21,630 nucleotides of DNA, taken from contig MPUH01001186.1 in assembly GCA_001970955.1 (NCBI GenBank), positions 1 through 21,630 of the forward strand. Reading direction: 5' to 3'. This DNA comes from Stentor coeruleus (taxonomy: Eukaryota > Ciliophora > Heterotrichea > Heterotrichida > Stentoridae). Position numbers and translations under genes: made by a program. How positions within the stretch are numbered: position 1 is the first letter of the stretch; the number at the start of each line of letters is the position of its first letter. Below are positions 8,091-16,507 of the stretch, one piece after another. The notes below the pieces were generated by a model, which saw only the letters and a program-made list of their open reading frames with translations, had not been told where the DNA came from and made no database searches.

Positions 8091-10364
8091 ATGGTTTTCA
8101 TGATTTGTATTATAATGAGCAAGCAAAAATATGAAAGTAACTCTAACTACCAAAGCTCCTTAATGAAGAACTATTCATCTTCGATGTACTCACTTCTGAG
8201 CCAGAAAACAAGCGAAATAGAAAAAATACCTCTTAACCCAAATTTTTTAACTTTCAAAGACTCAAATATTGAAAAAAAATACTTCCAAACACTTTTTTGC
8301 AACCATGAATCTATAAAGAAGCCTTCAGATGAGTTTCGTTTAAATCTATTTGTGTTTTACAGCTTTTTTTCTTTTTATATTATAGCCACAGTCATTCAAG
8401 ATCTGGTATTGTATGTCAATAATCAACTTTTTACTTACTACTATGTACTTAAAACAGTTTTATTAGGAATAACAATAACTGCCTCTTATACAGTTCTAAA
8501 CGTTATGTTAAAGTCTCATTTTGCACTTAAAAATAGTATTAAGATTTTTAATGGGCTTGGGGTTTTAATTATATCCGCAGTAGTTCTAACTCATCCTCAA
8601 ATTATGTCTTCAATTGTGAATTCTCCACAACCCCTACAATATACATCGCCTACAATGATTTTATTAGCTTTAATAATTCTTTTAAAGCGGTTATTATTTG
8701 AGAATTTTGGCTCAGTGCTTCTACTTTCAATGTATTCAGTTTTTTCTTTACTTTTATGCTTGATGATATGCAGTTTTGATAATATGGTCAAAGGGTTGTA
8801 TGAAGTCTTTCTTTTATTTATATTTATGGTACTCATGTGTATTACTACTTATAAACATTCTTTGGCGGCTAGAGAATTGTTTTGGAAAAGTGAAGTAAAA
8901 ACTAAACATTTGGATGAAGTGTCTGAAATAACAGAGTACAATGACCCAATGAATGCTAATTGCATAAACACAGAAATTGAATTATTGGTACTACTTTGTG
9001 CAAAAATAAAAAAAATCATCAAAGGCGCTCATGCTTTACTCATATTTAAAGATGTGAAGACGAAATTAAAAGTAGCCTTAAACGAACTTGATAATCTTAA
9101 AAAGAGAATAACCGGAGACATTTTTCGTCAAGCAGTGATATTAGAAAACAATGATCACTTAGATGAGCAAGATAAAACTTTTATAAGTCAAGTATTCATG
9201 CAAGTTTCTTACAAGCAATCCCAAGCTATGACAATTATAAGTCAAGTATTCATGCAAGTTTCTTATAAGCAATCCCAAGCTATGACAAAATATGCAACAA
9301 TGAAAGAATTAACAGAAATGAGTCCTCGAATCCCATTTAACAGATATGGTGTTGAAGGTATAGATAAAATTCTAGATGCAATTGGAAACGACTGGAACTT
9401 GGATATTTGGTTTGTATATCAATCTACCGGTCATAGTATTTTTATAATAAGCAAGCATTTGTTTATGAAATGGGGCATATGCGAGGAATTCAAAATCCAA
9501 GATGAAATTTTTGACAAGTTCTTCAAAACAGTTGAAAAAGTAAATTTTATATAGAATTATCATCATAATCCTTACCATAATGCTTGCCATGCTGCTGATG
9601 TTCTTCACAATTTTTTTTATTTAGCAGTATATGGAGAGCTTTTTGAAAAAATGACACCATTAGAAACTTTAGGTAGCATAATTGCCGCTGGGGCACATGA
9701 TATTGCCCATCCTGCACTTACAAACCGATTTTTAATCCACAATAAAGATGATATGGCTATTCAATATAATGATATCAGTGTATTAGAAAATATGCATGCA
9801 TACACAGCATTTAACTTGCTAAATAAACCAGGTTGCAATATATTAGAATGCCTGACTATTGAAGAATGGTTTAAAATAAGGAAAATAATTATAACTTTAA
9901 TTCTTGACACAGACATGTCAAGGCATTTTGAAATACTTGGACTGTTTCGAGCTAAAACTCTTTCAATTAAAAATTTTGAAATAGGTGCTATTGATAATAA
10001 GCAGATTATTTATTCTATGTGTTTGAAATGTGCAGATTTAGGACATAGTGCGAAATCAGTTGAGTTGCATCAAAAGTGGACTAATTTGATTTGTGAAGAA
10101 TATTTCAGACAAGGAGATTTGGAAAAAGAACGAAAACAAGAAATTTCTATGTATTGTGATAGGTTTAATACAGATATACCTAAAAGCCAAGCGGGATTTT
10201 TGAAAAATATTTGCCTGCCTTTGTATGAGACTTGGTGTGCATTTATTGATTCAGAGATAATCAATACAATATGTGTGGAACAAATAAAAGATAACATTCA
10301 GAATTGGAATGAAAAGGCTAAGAGTTTAGTAGCCCACGAAAATGGGACAGCAAATAATCCTTGA
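8091..10364 (+). CDS. six-transmembrane 3',5'-cyclic nucleotide phosphodiesterase
   Basis: Exons 8091-9539 and 9555-10364, joined across a 15-nt intron, give 752 residues ending with TGA. It hydrolyses cAMP and/or cGMP; specificity cannot be read from the sequence. A hydrophilic N-terminus is followed by six hydrophobic segments (about 85-107, 115-137, 151-168, 187-200, 207-228, 236-254), then a linker and a class I PDE HD domain. Catalytic motifs in order: YHNACHAADV (490-499, created by the splice), HDIAH (531-535, metal ligands), TDMSRH (602-607), KCADLGH with second metal Asp at about 644, and SQAGF with the purine-clamp Gln at about 695. LENHH is LENMH here. An 18-residue tandem duplication lies in the linker (364-399). 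Membrane-bound PDEs of this layout are typical of ciliates and apicomplexans. Start could also be M9 (8115). Confidence 0.93.
9181..9288 (+). repeat. 54-bp tandem duplication inside the phosphodiesterase gene
   Basis: Units 9181-9234 and 9235-9288 differ at a single base, a silent TAC/TAT change. They are in frame and double an 18-residue segment (ISQVFMQVSYKQSQAMT plus one residue). The segment lies between the membrane domain and the catalytic domain. Near identity implies a recent duplication or an assembly error. Confidence 0.95.
9540..9554 (+). other. 15-nt spliceosomal intron (phosphodiesterase)
   Basis: GTAAATTTTATATAG, phase 0. Without removal the protein stops at the intron's own TAG after VEK-VNFI. 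Removal continues directly into NYHHNPYHNACHAADV, the conserved first metal-binding motif of class I phosphodiesterases. Confidence 0.95.
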
Positions 10365-10680
10365 GATATATGATTTTTAAGTAGAAACTAAGTAATTTTA
10401 AAAATTTTGCAGTTATTTATACGATGAATGATATCTAAAAACTATTATATAAAAATTCTCTAGTTAAAAAGAAATTAAACATGCTTGCTAATATTTAAAG
10501 AAAAACCAAGAAGCAGTTACCTGTGGTATGTCTATATCGAAAGAGAATAGTGGAGACTTTCAGTTTTTCTATACTTTTCTGTTTCAACTTGGAATAAATC
10601 AATAAAAGTAATAATTTATATGATATAGTATGTACATTCACTCACTATAAATAACATTTTTTAAACTTAATACTTATTAC
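10365..10680. other. convergent intergenic region
   Basis: 316 nt between the 3' ends of the phosphodiesterase (+) and the EF-hand gene (-). AT-rich, with no open frame, repeat or RNA signature that I can support. It must contain both 3' processing signals. Confidence 0.6.
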
Positions 10681-11115
10681 TTAACTATTGAAAAGTCCTT
10701 CAACAAAATCTCTAATATTAATTCTTCCAGAGTTATCACGATCAAAGTCTTTCATTAATACATCTATATCTTTTTCTTCCAATTTATCGCCTGAAGTGCA
10801 CAGTGCTTTTTTTAAATCCTCATATGACAAATACTCTTCCTTATTCAAATCAAAGCTTTCAAAATATCCCATAACCTCATCTTTCGTTACCAAATTAGCA
10901 TCTTTGCACTTATTAGCAATTTTTTCAAACTCTTTGAAGTCAATAAAGTTCCCATTCAATAGTTCAGCTCCATCCACATATTCTTTTATCTGAGATTCAG
11001 TAGGATTAAGCCCAGACGCTCTAAGTCCTTTCCCTAAACTACTTATAGGAATTGTCTTTGAGTCATTCTTATCAAGTACATTGAATACTTCTGATAGTTT
11101 TTCACTGAATTCCAT
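10681..11115 (-). CDS. calmodulin-like EF-hand protein
   Basis: A 144-residue protein with four EF-hand positions arranged as in calmodulin or centrin. It starts at the ATG at 11115 and ends with TAA. Loop 4 is canonical (DRDNSGRINIRD, 125-136) and should bind calcium. Loop 3 (DLNKEEYLSYED, 89-100) keeps acidic or Asn ligands but lacks the central Gly. Loops 1 (from D15, KNDSKTIP) and 2 (around 48-60) are degenerate, ending in residues that cannot serve as the bidentate Glu/Asp. It lacks calmodulin's near-invariant sequence, so it is a divergent member rather than calmodulin itself. The partner is unknown. It lies only 45 nt downstream of the MORN-repeat gene on the same strand. Confidence 0.9.
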   Translation of the reverse strand: MEFSEKLSEVFNVLDKNDSKTIPISSLGKGLRASGLNPTESQIKEYVDGAELLNGNFIDFKEFEKIANKCKDANLVTKDEVMGYFESFDLNKEEYLSYEDLKKALCTSGDKLEEKDIDVLMKDFDRDNSGRINIRDFVEGLFNS

Positions 11116-11160
11116 ATTAACTATTAACTTTTTGTTATAAGAATATAGGCGCTATAATTA

Positions 11161-12345
11161 TCAATTTTGCAGTGTTGAAGCTGTTTGTATCCTTTTCCCA
11201 TCCTGCCATTCACTTTCTTTGCAAATGCCATTAGAATTCGTGTATTTGCCTCGACCATGTTGTTTTCCATTTTTCCACTCACCCTCATACCTTCTTCCAT
11301 CAGACCAAACAAAAATCCCAAACCCATGTTTTTTATCATTGAAATAGTCGCCTTCGTATTTACGCCCATCAGACCAAGTAAAAACTCCTGTTCCATGCAT
11401 TTTGTTATCTCTCCACTGTCCGATAAATTTCCTACCATCACTCCAAGTATAAGTTCCTGACCCATGGATGTTATTAAACATAAAGTTTCCTTCATAAACA
11501 CTTCCATCTGCCCACTCAAATTTACCAAAGCCATGCTTGAGACCATTTTCATAAACACCTTCATACTTCGCCCCATCAGGCCAAATCTCTTTTCCTAAAC
11601 CATGTTGCTTGTCGTTTTCCCATGACCCTTCATACTTAGCCCCATCATTGTGTATATAAATACCTATGCCATTAGCTCTATCATTTTTCCACTCACCTTC
11701 ATAAACATCGCCATTAGCATGTATTAATCGACCTTTACCACTTGCTTTATCATTTTCCCAATAACCTTCATATGAAGATCCATCATTCCAGTTCTGTGAA
11801 CCCCTACCATGACGAAGATTATCTTTATTCCATTCACCTATATACACAGCTTGGTTTTCCATTAAAACCGGACCTTTTTTAAATACACTTTCTATTGGGA
11901 TGTCTCGGTAAATAAAAGGTCCCAGTTTTGTCTGAATCATTTTTATTGCAGCGTTTGAGTAGTCAGGAACTTTGTTTGGTGGTATTTCTTGAAGTGTTGA
12001 TCGTCTAGGTGGTATACTTGATGATGCGTGACTGTTATTCCCAATACTCCTACCTTTTTCTAGAAACTCCGAACCCTGTCTTTTTGATTTTCCGTGAATT
12101 TGTAAGTGAACAGTGTTAACTTTTTTGCGATCTAGGTAACCTCGAAGTATGGATTGTAATGATATTATATCCAATAGATCAACCCGCAGGTCTACTGAAA
12201 AGTCTTTTGCGTCAACTGTATTAATTTTGTAAGTGCTCTCAAGAGATTTAAACATGTTCTTGTCTATTTCTACAGCGTTTTTATCAGTGCTGATCTGTTT
12301 TTCATCTATATTTCCTCCATGTAAACACGAGCAATTGCTTCCCAT
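11161..12345 (-). CDS. MORN-repeat protein with N-terminal lipidation motif and IQ-like site
   Basis: A 394-residue protein from the ATG at 12345 to TGA at 11161-11163. The N-terminus MGSNCSCLHGG has Gly2 for N-myristoylation with adjacent Cys5 and Cys7 suited to palmitoylation, so it is probably membrane anchored. An IQ-like motif (LQSILRGYLDR, 63-73) could bind calmodulin or an EF-hand light chain. From about residue 168 there are nine full 23-residue MORN repeats (pattern YEGEW.NDK.HG.G...W.DG) and one degenerate tenth repeat. There is no kinase, SET or other catalytic domain. MORN proteins commonly organise membranes, the cell cortex or cilia; radial-spoke heads use similar repeats. The EF-hand gene follows closely, and a physical link between the products is conceivable but unproven. 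Confidence 0.93.
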   Translation of the reverse strand: MGSNCSCLHGGNIDEKQISTDKNAVEIDKNMFKSLESTYKINTVDAKDFSVDLRVDLLDIISLQSILRGYLDRKKVNTVHLQIHGKSKRQGSEFLEKGRSIGNNSHASSSIPPRRSTLQEIPPNKVPDYSNAAIKMIQTKLGPFIYRDIPIESVFKKGPVLMENQAVYIGEWNKDNLRHGRGSQNWNDGSSYEGYWENDKASGKGRLIHANGDVYEGEWKNDRANGIGIYIHNDGAKYEGSWENDKQHGLGKEIWPDGAKYEGVYENGLKHGFGKFEWADGSVYEGNFMFNNIHGSGTYTWSDGRKFIGQWRDNKMHGTGVFTWSDGRKYEGDYFNDKKHGFGIFVWSDGRRYEGEWKNGKQHGRGKYTNSNGICKESEWQDGKRIQTASTLQN

Positions 12346-12541
12346 ATTATAATTTAAATTAGATTCTTATTTTAAATCAAGAAAATAAGAAAAAACAGGC
12401 AAATTCTCCATGTAATGATTAAGCAAAATGATTAAACCCAGAAAAATAAAATTGCATATCTTAGTAAAAAGTGATACGAAAATGGAATATTCATGACTTT
12501 TATAATAGATATGAAAAAAAATTAGGAGCTCAATTGTCCAT
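12346..12541. other. intergenic region between OGDH and MORN genes
   Basis: 196 AT-rich nt between the OGDH stop codon and the MORN start codon, both genes on the minus strand. It must include the OGDH 3' end and the MORN promoter. No distinct element recognised. Confidence 0.5.
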
Positions 12542-15430
12542 TTAATTCATAGACTTATCAAGTAATGCTACGAGTTCAGCGTTGTGAACTGATAAATACC
12601 CAGTGGCCGCAGCAGCACTTGCTGGGCGGGACACAACAGAAACATCATGTTTACCTTGTCCGCCTAAAGAAGTGTTAATTCTTGTTTCAACATATTGCCA
12701 AGCACCAAGGTTCAAAGGTTCTTCTTGTACCCATTGGAACTCAGCTTTAGAATACTTCTTACCGATTTCTTGAACTTTTTCAAATGGAAAAGGAGCTAGT
12801 TGTTCGATTCTGCATATGGCGATGTTGTTGATTCCTCGTTTTTTCCTTTCTTCAATAAGGTCGTAATAAACTTGTCCACTACATAAAATGACTTTTCTAA
12901 CTTCGCTAACATTGCTTCCATCAAAATTAGCATCATCATATACTCTTTTAACTCTATCATCAGCTAATTCTGCTAGATCTGAAACTGCGCTTTTATGTCT
13001 TAGTAAACGCTTTGGGCTCATGACTATTAGGGGCTTGCGAAATTCACGTTTGATTTGTCTGCGAAGGAAATGGAAATAATTGGCTGGGGTTGTAGGATTT
13101 GCTACTTGAATATTATTGAAGAAACATTGCTTATATTCTTTGATAATTTGGTCTGGAATTGTATATGGATCTTCGGATGAGGCTTGGAGGAATCTTCCTA
13201 GTCTTGCACAAGAATGCTCAGCACCCTGACCATCATAACCATGAGGTAGGAGGAGAACAAGACCTGATTCTTGTCCCCACTTAGCTTCAGCTGAGGTAAT
13301 GAATTGATCAATAATAATCTGAGCACCATTGACAAAGTCCCCAAATTGAGCTTCCCACATCACTAGGCTGTTGGGGTTAGCAAGGGTGTATCCATGCTCA
13401 AAGCCTAGAACTGCGTATTCGGATAAGTGAGAGTTCGCAGCTGTGAAGCTTCCTTGATTTAGAGAGAGATGGTTAAGTGGAATATACTTCTTTCTATCAA
13501 CAACTTGATCATGAATTACCGAATGTCTATGCGAAAAAGTTCCACGCTGTACATCCTGTCCACTAATTCTCACATCCATCTTTTCCTCAGACATTATAGT
13601 TGCCCACGCTAAAGCTTCTGCTGTGGCCCAATCAATTCCAGATCCTTTTTCAATAGTATTTAATCTATTCTGATAAATCTTCGTAATCTGAGGATGTGGT
13701 TTTAAGTCTTTAGGTAAAGAATGCAGTTTAACTCCTAATTCCTGTAACTTAGGAACCTCAATCCCAGTTCTAAACACATCACTAATTCCTTCACGTTCAT
13801 GAGTTTTGATTTCAGTCTTAGTTTCTGACTTTAGTTTAACCATTGCAAACATTTTTTCATATCCATCAATAATACTTCTTTTTATACTATTTACTGAATC
13901 TTCATCTAAGATTTTTTGGTCAATAAGCTCTTTAGTGTATTTTTGCAAAATAGATGTGTGTTTTTGTATAAGCTGATACATTTTAGGATTAGTGAAAAGT
14001 GGTTCATCAAGTTCATTATGTCCATAACGACGATAGCCAATGATATCAATGAAAACTCCTCCTCTAAACTCAGATCTCCAGTCAGCAGCTAATCTTGAAA
14101 CAAAGTCAACTTCTTCAGGGCAGTCACCGTTAACGTGGAAAATAGGAGCACCAATAGCTTTAGCGATTTCTGTTGGGAATTGTCCTGATCTAGCTTCTCT
14201 TGGTGTGGTTGTAAAGCCAATTTGATTATTGATAACCATATGTACAACACCTCCTGTACTATAATCAAATAAATCTTCCATTTGCATTGTTTCATATACT
14301 ACACCTTGACCAGCTAAAGCAGCATCTCCATGTAGAACTATAGCCATAGTTCTAGATCTGTTTAATTGCTTATTTTGAATAGCTCTTGCAGTCCCTACAA
14401 CTACTGGGTCAACAGCTTCTAAGTGAGAAGGATTTGCTAAAAGCCTTATAGTTACTGTTCTACCTTTAATCTCTTTGACCATAGTCTGCCCAAGATGATA
14501 TTTTACATCACCTTCTTCTACTTGTCTATACCCAATTCCATAGAAAAGCCCAAACATTTCTTCAAGAGAAGTTTCTAATATATTAGCCATAACATTAAGC
14601 CTTCCTCTATGTGGCATACCAATAACAAAATTGTCAACACCATTTTCTATTGCTCTATCAATCAAAGAGTGTAATGCTAAAACTGCAGTCTCAGAACCAT
14701 CCATACCAAACCGTTTATGGGTAGAAAATTTCTTGTGGAAGAAGTCTTCAAGTAGTTCAGCCTGAGCAACTTTGGTGAAAATTTCGATTTTTCTCTCTTT
14801 AGAATTAGAGAAAAGTTCATCACTTTCTATACGTTCTTTAATCCAATTGCATTCATCACGAAAAGGTATGTGCATGAACTCAAAGCCAATTTTCCCTGTA
14901 TAGACTTCGCGGCATCTTTCTATTAAATCTCTAAGCTTCCATTTACCTCTATGGGGTCCATCAGTTTTCATGAATCCAGTTATCAAATCACTACCAATGT
15001 CAAACTCTCTATCCATGTCTTGCTCAGTGAATTTGTAGTTTTCCATACGAATAATCCCTGGGATTCTCACTTCGGCTTGATTAGAAATGACATGTTCTGT
15101 GAGCTTCAAAGGATCAAGATCAGCAATTAGGCATCCATATCTTTGAAACCCTTGAAGAAGAAGCTGAACTTTAAGGACATCGGAAACATAAGAAGAAGTC
15201 CCATCTTTTTCCCCTAGTTCAAGCTTGGTGAAGTCAGGGGCTATGAAAGCTTGACTTTGACCTGCGTCTGTGGCAGAAAAAAAGGCTTGCCAGGATGGGT
15301 GGATTGATGAAGGGTTACTTAACCAGCGCTCATGAAGCTGCTCGATGTATAAAGCATTAGTTGTTGAGTAGAAATTGTCCGAATAACAGCGAGTTGGGAA
15401 TTTGCAAAGTTTGGTGACTCCTCTCCACAT
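12542..15430 (-). CDS. OGDH: 2-oxoglutarate dehydrogenase E1 component, mitochondrial
   Basis: Full-length E1 subunit (962 residues) of the 2-oxoglutarate dehydrogenase complex. It uses thiamine diphosphate to decarboxylate 2-oxoglutarate and passes the succinyl group to the E2 lipoyl domain in the TCA cycle. I use the ATG at 15430; the open frame extends five codons upstream but has no ATG there. The N-terminus (MWRGVTKLCKFPTRCYSDNF) is basic and lacks acidic residues until late, as expected for a mitochondrial presequence. Then LHERWLSNPSSIHPSW is the conserved N-terminal E2-contact region. Cofactor-domain motifs: GMPHRGRLNVMAN (271-283), NPSHLEAVDPVV, HGDAALAGQG (367-376) and INNQIGFTT (400-408). 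The C-terminal transketolase half includes GQDVQRGTFSHRH, MWEAQFGDFVNGAQ and LLPHGYDGQGAEHSC, ending with RPASAAAATGY. No frameshift or intron seen. Ends with TAA. Confidence 0.98.
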   Translation of the reverse strand: MWRGVTKLCKFPTRCYSDNFYSTTNALYIEQLHERWLSNPSSIHPSWQAFFSATDAGQSQAFIAPDFTKLELGEKDGTSSYVSDVLKVQLLLQGFQRYGCLIADLDPLKLTEHVISNQAEVRIPGIIRMENYKFTEQDMDREFDIGSDLITGFMKTDGPHRGKWKLRDLIERCREVYTGKIGFEFMHIPFRDECNWIKERIESDELFSNSKERKIEIFTKVAQAELLEDFFHKKFSTHKRFGMDGSETAVLALHSLIDRAIENGVDNFVIGMPHRGRLNVMANILETSLEEMFGLFYGIGYRQVEEGDVKYHLGQTMVKEIKGRTVTIRLLANPSHLEAVDPVVVGTARAIQNKQLNRSRTMAIVLHGDAALAGQGVVYETMQMEDLFDYSTGGVVHMVINNQIGFTTTPREARSGQFPTEIAKAIGAPIFHVNGDCPEEVDFVSRLAADWRSEFRGGVFIDIIGYRRYGHNELDEPLFTNPKMYQLIQKHTSILQKYTKELIDQKILDEDSVNSIKRSIIDGYEKMFAMVKLKSETKTEIKTHEREGISDVFRTGIEVPKLQELGVKLHSLPKDLKPHPQITKIYQNRLNTIEKGSGIDWATAEALAWATIMSEEKMDVRISGQDVQRGTFSHRHSVIHDQVVDRKKYIPLNHLSLNQGSFTAANSHLSEYAVLGFEHGYTLANPNSLVMWEAQFGDFVNGAQIIIDQFITSAEAKWGQESGLVLLLPHGYDGQGAEHSCARLGRFLQASSEDPYTIPDQIIKEYKQCFFNNIQVANPTTPANYFHFLRRQIKREFRKPLIVMSPKRLLRHKSAVSDLAELADDRVKRVYDDANFDGSNVSEVRKVILCSGQVYYDLIEERKKRGINNIAICRIEQLAPFPFEKVQEIGKKYSKAEFQWVQEEPLNLGAWQYVETRINTSLGGQGKHDVSVVSRPASAAAATGYLSVHNAELVALLDKSMN

Positions 15431-16261
15431 TATTATTATTGGCAATGGAGTGGTAAAAGCTTGCTAGAAAAAAGCTGAAGGAAAATTCGAAATATTTGTA
15501 TGTAGGATTGCTTGGGGTTAGGATTTTGAGAGTTTAGGGGTTTTGTATTAAATTATAGTTTGATACAGAAATTTATATGTTGGATTAAAGGAAAAAATAT
15601 GAGTATTTGATGTATATAATTAGTTGGGTAGGATTGATGAAGGGAAATTATATAAAAAATGTACTTTTAGATGAATACATTGAAATTCATTTTTAGTAGA
15701 TAAATTCATCATTTTACTAAATGCTAACTGTTTACTACTTTAATTTGGATATTATTTATAGATTTTTATCAATGCTGAGTAATTTTATATATTTTATAAT
15801 GAGATTTCTAGGTTTTAATAATTTGCTAATGATTTGGTGACTTTAATTTATTGAAATTTTTCATACTTTTCCGCCTTTGTATTGTCTAAAATTAAATTTT
15901 TAAATAATAAATAAATATAGTTTGTGAGCCTCACTAAGCCATAAATTAAGTTTATATTATGATTATTTTATACAAAAATCGCTAACAAATAAATTTACTA
16001 TAGTTTGTAGTTCTCATGAGAATGACATTAAAATTTCAGTTAATAATTAATGAACAAAAAGTTAATTTGCAATTCATTAAAGTTTCTTCTGATTAACTTT
16101 AATTTCAAGCTTTTGATTTATTGCAAAACTATTTCATAATATTTTTCTTATAAATTAAATCCTCTAAAAATTTCACTCTAACCTTATCAACCTTCCCTAT
16201 ATAGCTATCTAAATATTTTTTTTGCTTTTAAACGCAATTAATCATTATTTAATTGCATATT
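15431..16261. other. divergent intergenic region, OGDH / kinase
   Basis: About 830 AT-rich nt upstream of both the OGDH gene (-) and the kinase gene (+). It should contain both promoters. No coding frame or recognisable element seen. The part nearest the kinase passes into the N-flanked duplication. Confidence 0.5.
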
Positions 16262-16507
16262 ATTTCATAGTAATAGATAAAACTACAGGTATAAAGCTTA
16301 TATTANGTTTCATAGTAATAGCTAAAACTACAGGTATCAAGTTTATATTATTATCAAAAAATCTAAGCTCTATAATGTCAGGCGAAAGTAATCAGCCACA
16401 ATCAGCNATTTCATAGTAATAGATAAAACTACAGGTATAAAGCTTATATTATTATCAAAAAATCTAAGCTCTATAATGTCAGGCGAAAGTAATCAGCCAC
16501 AATCAGC
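16262..16507 (+). repeat. N-flanked partial triplication of the kinase 5' end (assembly artefact)
   Basis: Three near-identical blocks follow one another: 16262-16305 (44 nt), 16307-16406 (100 nt) and 16408-16507 (100 nt), separated by single N bases at 16306 and 16407. The first matches the start of the third exactly. The middle block differs from the third by four substitutions in its first 40 nt and is identical through the kinase start codon and first ten codons. The middle block is exactly 100 nt between two Ns. This looks like unmerged contig ends or a lone read placed as a scaffold piece, so the real locus probably has one copy. Confidence 0.85.

Noticed and set aside
11116..11160. Fusion of the MORN and EF-hand genes through a hidden intron.
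   Set aside because: No GT-AG 15- or 16-mer in the gap removes the MORN stop codon and joins the frames.
11124..11576. A 150-residue minus-strand frame rich in Met and Gly.
   Set aside because: Alternate frame of the MORN-repeat gene; its periodicity comes from the 69-nt MORN repeats.
15431..15445. Upstream extension of OGDH by five codons.
   Set aside because: The extended start is TTG; a nuclear eukaryotic gene more likely starts at the ATG at 15430, which begins a good presequence.
16222..16416. A 64-residue frame containing unknown residues upstream of the kinase.
   Set aside because: It runs through both Ns and is made of copies of the kinase 5' end; an assembly artefact.
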